A stretch of 64,000 bases of DNA from NCBI RefSeq assembly GCF_002368195.1, contig NZ_AP018178.1, positions 3,182,791 to 3,246,790 of the forward strand. The letters run 5' to 3'. This stretch comes from Calothrix sp. NIES-2100. GTDB lineage: Bacteria; Cyanobacteriota; Cyanobacteriia; Cyanobacteriales; Nostocaceae. Shown one piece after another: positions 46,420 to 55,726 of the stretch; position 1 is the first letter of the stretch, and every line of letters begins with the position of its first letter. The translations under genes and the position numbers were made by a program. The notes under the pieces are model-generated. The model had not been told where the DNA came from. It searched no databases and saw only the letters and a list, made by a program, of their open reading frames with translations.

Positions 46420-46644
46420 TTACTTCATCTTGAAGTCTTTTAGTAGAAATGGCATAGCTGCGCCGGTTGCTAAGCTAGATATGATGACTGGTAACCAAAA
46501 AGGCATGGCAGTTTGTGCAAGTGTAACCAATATTAGGAAACCTATGCTAATACCAATTGCCAGTTGCCGAACAAAATATATTGGGTCGCGCAGTAACTTT
46601 CCTTTGAAAAATAATTTAGCAGATAACCACCCAAGCTCAAACAT
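46420..46644 (-). CDS. Small membrane protein of the extended hyp operon (74 aa)
   Basis: A 74-residue protein with two hydrophobic segments (about residues 27-45 and 46-66) and a basic C-terminus LLKDFKMK. It lies eight bases after the neighbouring 79-residue membrane protein, so the two are cotranscribed. Position matches the two very small genes at the head of the Nostoc extended hyp operon (asr0689/asr0690, from memory). Function is unknown. Confidence 0.75.
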   Translation of the reverse strand: MFELGWLSAKLFFKGKLLRDPIYFVRQLAIGISIGFLILVTLAQTAMPFWLPVIISSLATGAAMPFLLKDFKMK

Positions 46645-46652
46645 AAAACCTC

Positions 46653-46892
46653 CTAAAAATTTGTGAATAAATTAAGTACAGCTAGCCCTAAAACTACTGC
46701 TGGAATTACACCCGCAGGGCCAAATAATCCGCCCAATGTTGCTGAAAACTTATAACCTAAATCTTTTCCAGCTAATAGCATTGCACCAATAGCACCACCA
46801 AGCATGGATACAAGAGTTGCTATGATTAACGTCAAAATTACTGTAGTAATGTTAAGTTCTCCCGATAAAAAATTGCTCAAAACATCTAGCAT
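46653..46892 (-). CDS. Small membrane protein of the extended hyp operon (79 aa)
   Basis: A 79-residue, almost entirely hydrophobic and glycine-rich protein with two or three helices (about residues 14-42 and 48-76; pieces LGGAIGAMLLAGKDLGYKF and FGPAGVIPAVVLGLAVLNLF). It probably forms a membrane complex with the 74-residue partner. The upstream bases AAGGAAACC give a reasonable ribosome site. Function is unknown. Confidence 0.75.
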   Translation of the reverse strand: MLDVLSNFLSGELNITTVILTLIIATLVSMLGGAIGAMLLAGKDLGYKFSATLGGLFGPAGVIPAVVLGLAVLNLFTNF

Positions 46893-47068
46893 TTTTGGTT
46901 TCCTTGAAATATATTTATTGTTTTGTTGATTTTTGCAGCAATCCTCTTGAAGTTGTGAACTTCTGCCGGAAAATAGCTAATAGCTTTTTACCCAAATCTT
47001 TGAGGATTGTTATAACTGTAAACAGTACACAAGCTAATGAATGACAACTGTTAACAAATAACTATTTA

Positions 47069-48034
47069 TTAATCATGTTTTGTAATGTATGTAACAATTT
47101 TTTGTATAGCTTGGGCTACTAATTGTGCTTGTTTTAACTGTTGATGTTGGCTGAAAATTTCCCAAGCTTCTTGATAGTAAGCACGAGACTGTAAGAGATT
47201 GTGCAAATTACCGGCTTGAGGTTGTTGGGGGTTGTCTGGTAATTTGCTGAGGGCATTGGCTTTGTGAGAAATTGTGTTAGCGTATTCGAGGGGTGTGTCT
47301 TTGGGGTTACGCACTTTTAAAGCTTCGTCGTAAGCGGCGATCGCTCTTAAGTTATTCTCTAAAGGATGGGAACTCACAAAATATTGCCAAGCGTTACCCA
47401 AGTTGTGTTGTAACATCGCATATTCTCTAGGGTGATCGATTAGCTGAATATGCTTTAGCGCCACTTTTAATGACTGTATTGCTAGCCCCTGACGTAAATA
47501 TTCCCGTTCTGAGGCTAGAGGTAGAGAAAGGTAGGCGATCGCAATATTGTTATATAAAACGGCGTATTCTTGCGGATAATCTTGCCAGGTAAACACCCGC
47601 AAAGCCTGATGATAAGCGTTGATGCTGTCTACTATCCGCGCCAAATTGAAGGGTACTAGTGATTGCAACACCAACCCCAAATTCATTTGTGCTTCTGCCA
47701 CTTCTGTTGGCGAAGCTAACTGTTGTAAAATTGGCAATGCCTCTTCATAGCTGACTTTCGCTTGCAGCAGCAGTTGCGCACCTACATCCGGAATCCTCTG
47801 TAATGTCCGAGCCATCCCCACTTGCGCCTTGGCTTTCAGTAGGGGATATTCCTCACCACACATGGAATAAGCCCGATAATATAGGGAAAGTGCATTCCGC
47901 AATTCTTTGGTAGTTTGGGGCTGTTTTTCAAAGCCTAGCCCCATCTCGATCAGCATTTGGATTTTTTCTTCTGTAGTTGCTGACTCCGATGCGATCGCCG
48001 CCTTCACTACTGAATCTCTAATGCTAGGGGTCAT
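47069..48034 (-). CDS. TPR-like protein of the extended hyp operon, copy B
   Basis: A 321-residue protein if started at MTPSIRDSVVK (ATG ending at 48034); the longer frame to 48106 adds an unlikely leader. It is a close paralogue of 36568-37551: shared blocks include EEALPILQQLAS, EAQMNLGLVLQSLVPFNLA, NNLRAIAAY-EALKVRN and TPLEYANTIS. It lies at the upstream end of the small-protein/NifU segment, so the two TPR copies bracket that segment plus the kinase. The function is probably scaffold-like; unproven. Confidence 0.82.
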   Translation of the reverse strand: MTPSIRDSVVKAAIASESATTEEKIQMLIEMGLGFEKQPQTTKELRNALSLYYRAYSMCGEEYPLLKAKAQVGMARTLQRIPDVGAQLLLQAKVSYEEALPILQQLASPTEVAEAQMNLGLVLQSLVPFNLARIVDSINAYHQALRVFTWQDYPQEYAVLYNNIAIAYLSLPLASEREYLRQGLAIQSLKVALKHIQLIDHPREYAMLQHNLGNAWQYFVSSHPLENNLRAIAAYDEALKVRNPKDTPLEYANTISHKANALSKLPDNPQQPQAGNLHNLLQSRAYYQEAWEIFSQHQQLKQAQLVAQAIQKIVTYITKHD

Positions 48035-48923
48035 AACTATCGTAATCTGGCCGTTGGGGAATTGAATTTTTCCACGCCCACGAGTGATGAAGATACGAAA
48101 ACGCATCTCATCAAGGGCTATACATACTCAGCCGATTTACGCAGATTGTGAATCTCTCAGGCGGAATTCCCTGATTTTCCCCAATATCACTTTGTCTGTT
48201 TATCCTCCTCTTTTCTTCTCTCCTCACCAGGGAAAGAATCTCTTAACACCACTAGCAACAAAACACCATACAGGTAGATTGTTCACCCTAGAGTTGGTAT
48301 GACAACAGGGAAGCCAGAATTTCAATTGTCAGGTGTTGTTACCAGTAGTCTACAGAACAATCCTGGAATTGAATTTATCAAGCTTTTAAACTATAAAACA
48401 ATTTATTTATAAATATCTAGAGGGAAATTCCCAATACTCAGGAAATTTTTAAATACCTAAAAAATTCGTTAAGCAAGTTTACATTCACTGCTCACAAACA
48501 GGTAGATATTCAAGTTAAATTTTTCTACTATATTATATACATTTCTTGTGATTATCTCAGCCAATAGCAAGAATTTATTTGTATCACAAAATAACATTTA
48601 TCTGCTCATGATTCTTGCTCTTATACCGCTAAAATTCTTACTATGACTGCATTTTAGCGAAAAATAAAAATTTAAATTAAATAATTAATCTCATGAGGGT
48701 CTATATATTATCCAGCTTTTTTCCCAAAAAACAGTTATATTTGTAACCTGGTAATCAAATTTTTCTGAGATGGCAACCGCCAGCAATTATTAATTTTTAT
48801 TTAATCTGAGAGAAAAATTTAAAAAAATATTTTAATTTTAAAGATAAACAGTGATAAACAGGTGATACGCTGCAATCCTTATCACCTGAATCATGCATAC
48901 TAACTAGTGAAAAAACATAGCCG

Positions 48924-48961
<38 letters not shown>

Positions 48962-49002
48962 GGGTAACACAATGTCATTAGTGTAGACACTATAGAATAA
49001 AT

Positions 49003-49035
49003 AAAAAACTCCACCCTTAAGGAGATGGAGTTTTT
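49003..49035. terminator. Terminator-like hairpin
   Basis: AAAAACTCCA and TGGAGTTTTT arms separated by 12 bases form a bidirectional terminator-like structure in an otherwise gene-free stretch, which hints at a small RNA or decayed gene ending here. Confidence 0.5.
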
Positions 49036-49330
49036 GGGCATGGGGAAGATTGTACCGCCACTGTTTGGCCAATGTCCCAAGCGACGGGCGAAACAACCTC
49101 GTCCACCCACTCTTGGAATACAGTTTCCCGGCGCTTCAATAAATAACCTCTCAGGGACTTACAAAAAATAAATTACCCATATTCCGTAGTGCGAGCCGAA
49201 AAGCTCGATGAATGAACATCAGCTCGCGAGACACTCGTACTAGTAGCGTCTCCGTTAGGAGAAGCCTCTCGAAGAGAAGAGAAGTATTACGAATTAAACC
49301 ACATCTATTTTGAGAACCATAATTTTAAAA

Positions 49331-49386
49331 GTAGTGGGAGCATCTTGCTCCCTACTCTTCGTAGCGGGCTTTCCAGCCCGCACTAC
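49331..49386. repeat. Dispersed repeat with two palindromes
   Basis: GTGGGAGCATCTTGCTCCC followed by GCGGGCTTTCCAGCCCGC; the same two-part element is present at 101-161. Confidence 0.8.
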
Positions 49387-49410
49387 TCCAGGTTTCAAAA
49401 TGGACAAGGT

Positions 49411-50037
49411 TTAGTAATTATTTGTCATGATTCCTAGTGGTAGGGCTGCATCTTCTAAATCAGCCCCTAGCAGGTTTGCTCCTTGTAGGTTCGCAGTTAA
49501 GAGATTGGTTTTTTGTAAATCTGCCTTTTGTAAATTAGCGCTTTGCAGATTTACTCCTTGTAGGTTTGCACCTTCTAAATCTGCATCATATAGATTAGCG
49601 CCTTGCAGATTTGCTCCTGCTATATTTGCTTTGCTCAAATCTACTCCTTGCAAATTAGCTGTTTGTAGATTTGTTCCCTGTAAATTTGCTTTTTCTAATT
49701 CTGCATCTTGGAGATTCGCACCTTCCAAATTAGCAGCTTGTAGGTTTGCTCTTTCTAGTTGTGCGCCAATCAAATTGCATCCCACACATTCATTAGTTGT
49801 TAATAAACGGCTGACATTTGCTGCTACAGGATCTACAGGCCAGATTGTAGGATATGTGAATGGCGCTGGTGATACTACTGGGGCTGGTATGGATTCAGTA
49901 GGAACAGAAGGTATAGGTTGCGTTTCTGATTGCGCTAGGGCGTTGGGTTGATCAAACAGAGAAAATACTGTGACAAATGCTAGAAATACAGTTGTAAAAA
50001 TCCAGGAAGTAATTTTTTTTGAGTTTGCTTTCTTCAT
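49411..50037 (-). CDS. Exported pentapeptide-repeat protein
   Basis: A 208-residue protein if started at MKKANSKKITSW (ATG ending at 50037, with AGGGGAA just upstream); the frame extends to 50163 without support. A signal peptide covers about residues 1-36 (ending NALAQSE). After a proline-rich linker, about 20 consecutive A(N/D)LXX pentapeptides occupy about residues 90-195 (ANLQGANLQDAELEKANLQG and so on), forming a right-handed quadrilateral beta-helix. Such proteins are abundant in cyanobacteria and mostly of unknown function. Confidence 0.88.
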   Translation of the reverse strand: MKKANSKKITSWIFTTVFLAFVTVFSLFDQPNALAQSETQPIPSVPTESIPAPVVSPAPFTYPTIWPVDPVAANVSRLLTTNECVGCNLIGAQLERANLQAANLEGANLQDAELEKANLQGTNLQTANLQGVDLSKANIAGANLQGANLYDADLEGANLQGVNLQSANLQKADLQKTNLLTANLQGANLLGADLEDAALPLGIMTNNY

Positions 50038-50227
50038 CTTTTTCCCCTCATAATAATTTGATTTTAAGCCAAAGCAATACATTGCTATCTTCTGGGCTAC
50101 CTCAAAGATAAATTTGCTAATGTATTTTCCCATCTTATAATTTTCAGCATATAAAAAATCCAATAAATTTAAAATATTTAAAATTACTTAAAAACAGTAG
50201 GCGACGCTCTAAGCGAGCGTCCAAAAT

Positions 50228-50902
50228 CTACTTAAAAAGCGTTGCCAGACTTGGTAATAGTTGAAACGTCCCACTTTTCATCATAATAGAAATTCCCAGC
50301 CAAATTAACACAAAAGGGAATATTTTTCGACCAAAGCGGGCTAGAACAGGAGCCATCAGAGGATTACGAGTCAAGTTGTAAGAAAGGAAGCACCACAGCC
50401 CAACAGTAAAATAACAAACACACAAAATGACACCTAAACTGGGAAGATTAGTACTAGCAAACAACGGCACATATATGCCAATATTATTTCCACCATTGGC
50501 AATTGTGACAGCAGAAACGCGGTATGTTTGGGGATCGCGAATAGTTGCCCATAATGAGTTTCTATGATGCTTAGATTTAACTGAATGTTTGAAATCTAAT
50601 GACACAGCTTGTATCGTGTCTTCCTCATCTTCTCGACTCATGAGATTACTAATACCAATAGTAATCGGAAGAATACCTAGTAATCCCACCCAAGCTTCTG
50701 GAAGGACTAAACCACCGAAGAAACCAGGAAGACTGGCAGCAACTAATACAGTAAATCCAATAAATTCACCGAGAATAATATGCTTAGGGCGAAAGACATG
50801 ATTAACTTTGCCAAAAAAAGCCGTTAAGTAGATATTGTCGTCAAAGGTAGTGGCAAAAGCCGCAGATATCCCAAGAATTGATGTCCCAATCAGCCAATCC
50901 AT
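50228..50902 (-). CDS. CadD-like cadmium-resistance family transporter
   Basis: A 224-residue membrane protein (start MDWLIGTSIL at 50902; a five-codon longer start at 50917 is possible) with six hydrophobic segments. The opening FATTFDDNIYLTAFFG and a central ITIGISNL-type helix match the CadD/Cad (LysE-superfamily) transporters, known in staphylococci for cadmium resistance. The true substrate in cyanobacteria is unknown. It stands alone, with an 860-base gap upstream. Confidence 0.8.
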   Translation of the reverse strand: MDWLIGTSILGISAAFATTFDDNIYLTAFFGKVNHVFRPKHIILGEFIGFTVLVAASLPGFFGGLVLPEAWVGLLGILPITIGISNLMSREDEEDTIQAVSLDFKHSVKSKHHRNSLWATIRDPQTYRVSAVTIANGGNNIGIYVPLFASTNLPSLGVILCVCYFTVGLWCFLSYNLTRNPLMAPVLARFGRKIFPFVLIWLGISIMMKSGTFQLLPSLATLFK

Positions 50903-51776
50903 AGTCTTTGCTCGCAATAATTCAATGTTCTTTTGACTATTTCTGCTCTGCTGATAGAAGAAGTAAGAATAGTTCAGCAGATTCTGAAATCAAATTTTGT
51001 GGTTTTTGATGGCGATTGCAATCACATCTGTGCTGTTTTTTAGCAAGCTAGCTTTGCTGTGTATGCTCTTAATATTATGGTTTGCCACTCTATAAAAGCA
51101 AATATTATTTTTTGTCTAAACGATAAACAGAATTTATTAATCGTTCATAGAGCCTTTAGTCATGACTACAAAATTACCTAACCTGCTGACAAAGATGTGA
51201 GATTGTATGGAAGTAACTTCTTTAGGGCAAAAACAGTGACTATCCATAATTTCTATTTATCAGTTTAAGAACAAAGAATATTTGCTTTAATTATTTGCTT
51301 AGTTTTATCTTGTAAATACAAGGTATTAAACGCCAGACTAAAAGATTTCTAGCTTGATTTTAGATAAAAGATGCCTATGAAGTATATACCCAATGCCGGA
51401 TAAAATATCTTTCTTCCGATTAATAGTCTCTTTTTTGAAGAGAAATTAAATGCCCTATATGCACATAGGATTGTGGGTGTTTTTACAAGTAAACGTTTTT
51501 TTTATTTAATGATGTATTCCACTTGTAAAAATATCAATAATTAAGCCAGAATATATTTGCCATGTCCGAAAATCAGGCTGGGAAAGATGAAGTCTTCAGT
51601 AAGAAGATAAACCCTCAGATATATTACCCTGAGGTTGTTTAATCATCTACTCTCGTATGGCATATCAACAAAAGCGGCATCAGCTTATAGTCAGAAATTG
51701 ACTATAACTTGAGGATGCTTTTGTAATTGAATTGCCAATTTTCAAGCCTAATTTAAATATCCATCCCGTAACTGCC
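50903..51776. other. Long intergenic region between divergent CadD-like and DUF2808 genes
   Basis: No gene is seen. A hairpin CCTCAG...CTGAGG at 51612-51634 is followed by TTGTTTAAT and could be a terminator or attenuator about 140 bases before the DUF2808 start. A small RNA is possible but unsupported. Confidence 0.5.
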
Positions 51777-52310
51777 ATGAAGAATATTTCTAGATTATCC
51801 AAAGCTATGTTGGCTTTCAGCTTTGGACTCTGTTTGCTGCCTATTTCCAAAACCTATGCCAACACTAACCCCGATTTTCCAGTAGCTCTTGCTGCTAGGA
51901 CTACCTATAATCAAACCAATGTTTCGACTGCAACATATTATTTCACGATCGCAGTACCCGCTTCTGCAACAAAACCCTTGCAACAAGTGACACTGACGCA
52001 GATTCAAGGTGGTGAAAATATTGAGTTTGATGCTCAACAAAGTAGCGCCTTTTTGGGAACAAGCGATCGCGGTGGAGAAAATCTCCAATTTGCGATCGCT
52101 AGCAACCCCAGTCAAGATGATACCGTAACACTCCAGTTCGCCCAGCCTTTACCACCTGGTAAGACGGTAACAATCGCTCTCAAGCCTTACCGTAATCCTG
52201 CTTACGAAGGATTTTATCTGTTTAATGTCAAAGCTGCTCCCGCAGAGCAGGGTACAGAAGGTCAATCTCTAGGTGTCGCTCGGTTACAATTTTACCAAAA
52301 CGACTTCTAA
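51777..52310 (+). CDS. DUF2808 exported protein
   Basis: A 177-residue exported protein starting MKNISRLSKAM (ATG at 51777), with a signal peptide to about residue 28 (SKTYANTNP). The body matches the cyanobacterial DUF2808 family: ATYYFTIAVPASATKPLQQV, a central GGENIEFD strand, PLPPGKTVTIALKPYRNP and GFYLFNVKAAP. It is a beta-rich periplasmic or outer-membrane-associated protein of unknown role. It is monocistronic, followed by a 33-bp hairpin. Confidence 0.88.
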   Translation: MKNISRLSKAMLAFSFGLCLLPISKTYANTNPDFPVALAARTTYNQTNVSTATYYFTIAVPASATKPLQQVTLTQIQGGENIEFDAQQSSAFLGTSDRGGENLQFAIASNPSQDDTVTLQFAQPLPPGKTVTIALKPYRNPAYEGFYLFNVKAAPAEQGTEGQSLGVARLQFYQNDF

Positions 52311-52353
52311 CTGGATAAGTAGTGCTTCATCGCATTAATTTTGCGGTGCTGCG

Positions 52354-52386
52354 AGATCCCCGACTTCTTCAAGAAGTCGGGGATCT
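52354..52386 (+). repeat. 33-bp hairpin repeat, copy 4
   Basis: Perfect 15-base arms with loop TCA, 44 bases after the DUF2808 stop and just before the end of the convergent dehydrogenase gene. Confidence 0.85.
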
Positions 52387-52400
52387 GAACACTACTAGAT

Positions 52401-53357
52401 TTAATAGCCAGCAATTTTATCAACGACATTACGCAGGGGTTGACCGTGGTAATAGCGTGTAAAATTATCGAGAAAAAGTGCGATCGCTCTTTCTCTGGTT
52501 TTGGGGGAATGTCCAGAACAGTGGGGTGTCAGAAAAAGATTTGGTTGATTCCATAAGGGACTTTCTGGCGGTAGCGGTTCTGTAAAGACTGTATCTAAAG
52601 CTGCACCAGCAATTTGACTTGTTTGCAAGGCTTTAATCAGTGCAGGTTCATCAACAATTGCACCACGAGCAATATTAATTAAATAAGCATCGGGACGCAT
52701 CAAACTAAACACTTCTGCATCAATTATGCCTTTGGTTTCTGGAGTTAAAGGTGTGGCAATAACTACATAATGTGCTTCACTTAATAGCGGTTTCCATTCA
52801 TTTGCACCCACTATTTTATCAAAGTTGGGTAATGGTTGCGGATGACGGCGACTACCATAAATATTAAAACCAAAACCTTTGGCACGTTTCGCAATTTCTT
52901 GTCCAATTCCCCCTGCACCGATAATTAATAATGTTTTATCTAGCAGTTCTTCACTTCTAAGTCCTCGTTGCCAACTTTTTTGAGTTTGTAGTTCATGCAA
53001 TTTGGGAAAATTCTTGGCGTAAGACAATATATAAGCAATCACAAATTCCGCCATCGGAATTGCATGAAGTCCTGCGCCGTTAGTCAGGAGAATTTCCCGT
53101 TCTAAATATTGTGGTGTCAGAATATTATTAACACCTGCATTTGTTGCTTGATGCCAACGCAATTTAGGTGCAGATTCTAAAACCTTCTGTAAAGTCGTCG
53201 GTTTTATATAATAAAGCCAACTAAAATAAACTTCCGCATCTGTAGCATCACCATCAATATTGCCATCCACATCAGCCCGGACATATTTTATATCTTCAGG
53301 TAGATGCGGTACAATTTCATCAGCAACTTCTATAGGTAGAATTAGCTTCATAGTCAC
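52401..53357 (-). CDS. D-2-hydroxyacid dehydrogenase family protein
   Basis: A 318-residue NAD(P)-dependent enzyme (start MTMKLILP, or MKLILP two codons later). The Rossmann motif LLIIGAGGIGQEIAKRA is at about residues 143-159. Catalytic Arg is in LINIARGAIVDE (about 229-240), Glu in VFTEPLPPES (about 260-269) and His in LTPHCSGHS (about 277-285). It reduces a 2-oxoacid such as glyoxylate or hydroxypyruvate; exact substrate is unknown. It is divergent from the NIF3-like gene. Confidence 0.9.
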   Translation of the reverse strand: MTMKLILPIEVADEIVPHLPEDIKYVRADVDGNIDGDATDAEVYFSWLYYIKPTTLQKVLESAPKLRWHQATNAGVNNILTPQYLEREILLTNGAGLHAIPMAEFVIAYILSYAKNFPKLHELQTQKSWQRGLRSEELLDKTLLIIGAGGIGQEIAKRAKGFGFNIYGSRRHPQPLPNFDKIVGANEWKPLLSEAHYVVIATPLTPETKGIIDAEVFSLMRPDAYLINIARGAIVDEPALIKALQTSQIAGAALDTVFTEPLPPESPLWNQPNLFLTPHCSGHSPKTRERAIALFLDNFTRYYHGQPLRNVVDKIAGY

Positions 53358-53459
53358 TTACTCCATTTATATCTATGTTAAATGTTTTCTAGATAACCGA
53401 AAAATTTACTATTAATCCTAATATGCTTGTATTATTTACCAGTATTATGTGCTGTAATA

Positions 53460-54179
53460 ATGACTATTCAATCCAATTCGATTTATATAGAAGAAATAGT
53501 AGAGTTCCTTAATAGCTTCTTTAATGTTGAGAAATTTCCTGAGGACGAAAGAGGCGGTATATATTTACCAACATCAAATCCTGTGGAACGTTTAGGATTA
53601 GCACTTGAACCAGAGACGCAATTACAGGAATGGGTAATTGATAAACGTTTAGATGCATTATTCTTACATCGACCGTGGAAATTAGAAGTAGAGAAACTTC
53701 CGCCAGGATTGGGAATAATTTCCTATCATCTCCCATTTGATGAATGCTTGACAGTGGGTTTTAATCTCCGGTTAGCTCAAGTGTTGAGAATGTCTGATTT
53801 AGAAGTATTGGGAGAAAAAGAAAATAGAGCCATTGGCATGATTGGAGAAATACCGACTAAATCTTTTGCACAATTATGCAATTGTGTCATGCAAATTTTT
53901 GGCAGACAAGAACAAGTATTACCAGCAGTTAATCATGATATTAAATGCATTGCTGTTGTTGGTGCAATGACAGATTCATTAGTACGTGAAGCCGCCGCCC
54001 GTGGTGCTGATGTTTATATCACAGGACAAATTCGCCAGCCAGCCCAAAAGGCAATACAAGAAACCAAAATAGGCGCGATCGCAGTTGGTCATCGTTGTAG
54101 TGAAGTGTGGGGTTTACGTTCATTATCTGGAATCCTACAAGAACGCTGGTCTAATTTAGAAGTCTTTATATTAGATTAA
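53460..54179 (+). CDS. NIF3-like (GTP cyclohydrolase I type 2-like) protein
   Basis: A 239-residue protein starting MTIQSNSIYIEE (ATG at 53460). Metal-site pieces of the DUF34/NIF3 family are visible: LFLHRPW, IISYHLPFDECL and GHRCSEVWGLRSL near the C-terminus. The usual HHP and TGE motifs are changed to HRPW and TGQ, so it is a divergent subfamily. Function of the family remains unclear. It is convergent with the next small gene, the stops touching. Confidence 0.8.
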   Translation: MTIQSNSIYIEEIVEFLNSFFNVEKFPEDERGGIYLPTSNPVERLGLALEPETQLQEWVIDKRLDALFLHRPWKLEVEKLPPGLGIISYHLPFDECLTVGFNLRLAQVLRMSDLEVLGEKENRAIGMIGEIPTKSFAQLCNCVMQIFGRQEQVLPAVNHDIKCIAVVGAMTDSLVREAAARGADVYITGQIRQPAQKAIQETKIGAIAVGHRCSEVWGLRSLSGILQERWSNLEVFILD

Positions 54180-54464
54180 TCATCTAGCATGAGTATGTAA
54201 CCAGGTTTGTTTAGCAACATCCCAATGAGAATCAAGCCAACGCTGTTGCGTTTCATCCCAGTGGGATAATGTAGCTAGATCTATCATTGAGATTGCAACT
54301 TCAATGTCTTCTTCGGAAGCTAGTGGGCCTGAATCTGCGAAACTGAGTACATCGTCAAAGATTTCGATTATCCACCCTTGATATACTTGCCCATTTGTCA
54401 GTTTAAAATAGTGCTTTGTGCCAAACTCACTGAATTCTTCTAGAATAGCTTTTGAGTTTTTCAT
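54180..54464 (-). CDS. Small conserved acidic protein
   Basis: A 94-residue soluble protein with a beta-rich core (KHYFKLTNGQVYQGWIIEIF, then DDVLSFADSG) that resembles a small SH3- or Sm-like barrel, and a Trp-rich tail (LSHWDETQQRWLDSHWDVAK). I do not recognise a named family. It is immediately convergent with the NIF3-like gene. An 18-base direct duplication (CATCAGTCGCTACCTTTT) overlaps its start at 54462-54497. Confidence 0.6.
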   Translation of the reverse strand: MKNSKAILEEFSEFGTKHYFKLTNGQVYQGWIIEIFDDVLSFADSGPLASEEDIEVAISMIDLATLSHWDETQQRWLDSHWDVAKQTWLHTHAR

Positions 54465-54521
54465 CAGTCGCTACCTTTTCATCAGTCGCTACCTTTTCCT
54501 GAATTAATTTTAAGTCTTTTA

Positions 54522-55556
54522 TTACTTCTGCTGCGTCACAATCCAATCATTCAATTTAAAATCAGACTGGGCTAATTTTTGCGAGACTAAAAATTTCTTT
54601 GTTCCTTCTAAAAGTTGCACTCCTTGATCTGGTAAAGGTTCTACTGGGAATTGTGTAATTGGGAAAGAAGCTTTCACTACATCAAGAGGATATCCTGATA
54701 CATCAGCATGAAATTTATAATAAGCTTCTGGGTTAGCTTGAATATCTTTCACAGCTGCTTGTTTGATTTGATTCAACTTTTGCGGTAAATCTGGATGTTT
54801 TGCCAAGAACTCTTCCGTGGCTACAGTAACGCTAGTTCCCCGTAAGTCTGGGTGTTGAATTGCTTCATCAATCACAGGATAACCTTTTGATTTTAACAGC
54901 GGCCCGGTTCCAGTTGATGCCGCGATGTCTATCGACAAGCCGCTTCGCGTCTACGCCGCCACATCTCCCCGTTCTAATGCGGCTTGGGCTTCGCTAGGTA
55001 ACATATGGATGACCTTAACGCGATCGCTTATCCCGGCTTTTTGCAATAATCCAATTAAATAGCGATGCATATAGGAACCTTTGGAAGTCGCTACTTTCTT
55101 TCCTGCGAGTTCCGCTACAGAACGAGGCCCATCTTTTTTAGCCAATAACCAAGCATTTGTGCCTACTTGTTCTTGACCTATTAAACGTGTGGGTAAACCT
55201 TTAGCTTTACCAACCAGTGCAGGTGTATCACCATAAATTCCTACATCCACTTCCCCAGCCACTAACGCTTCATTCAAGTTCGGCCCGTTGGGAAAATTCA
55301 GCGTCTTGATTTCGGTAATCCCCGATTTTTGCAATTCTGGTAAAAGTTTACCTTGATGCATTGCCCAACCTGTCGGCCCAGTGGGTGTTTTAATTTTACC
55401 GTTACTAATAAAACCTAAACGCAAGGTAGAAGTTTTTACTTCAGCCTTAGTTGTAGTTGTGGGATTGGGTACAGCTTGGGAAACAGTTTGATTGGAACTA
55501 CAAGCTGTGCTAAGAAATAACAGGCCAGATACAGCTAGTGTTGGTAGTTTAAGCAT
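54522..55556 (-). pseudogene. SsuA-like sulfonate/nitrate/taurine-binding protein gene, interrupted by a repeat
   Basis: A 344-codon lipoprotein gene (lipobox LSTAC near residue 19) of the ABC substrate-binding NMT1/SsuA family. The N-terminal half (to codon 201, ending ALERGDVAA) and the C-terminal half (from STGTGPLLKSKGYPV) are in the same frame, separated by one TAG at 54951-54953. The stop lies in a repeat at 54922-54957; removing about 36 bases would restore the join DVAASTG. It may be inactive, or made as two pieces. No permease or ATPase gene is adjacent. It heads the ferredoxin/flavoprotein group at 55.7-57.8 kb. Confidence 0.85.
54922..54957. repeat. Palindromic repeat inserted in the SsuA-like gene
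   Basis: On the plus strand it begins GCGATGTCTATCGACAAGC and continues CGCTTCGCGTCTACGCC. It matches the kinase insertion at 42066-42094 (GCGATGTCTACGACGAGC). The bases GCGGC flank both ends as a possible target duplication. Confidence 0.8.
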
Positions 55557-55670
55557 GGAAAACGAACCGCTTCAGACACAGAGGAGGGCAGTTGCGTGGG
55601 CGGTTTCCCGACTTGAGCAAACTGCCCGTAACGCAAAACAAAAAAGAAAATAGTTAAGTTACCCAGGTAG

Positions 55671-55691
55671 GGGCACAACAATGTTGTGCCC
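55671..55691. repeat. 21-bp palindromic hairpin, copy 2
   Basis: Identical to 30624-30644 (GGGCACAAC-AAT-GTTGTGCCC). It lies between the ferredoxin stop and the SsuA-like gene start. Confidence 0.8.
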
Positions 55692-55726
55692 TGAGGATAA
55701 TCTGTACATCACCCAGTTAATGTATG

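Noticed and set aside
49427..49951. 174-residue plus-strand frame opposite the pentapeptide gene
   Set aside because: It is the antisense shadow of the pentapeptide repeats, whose 15-base period keeps all frames open.
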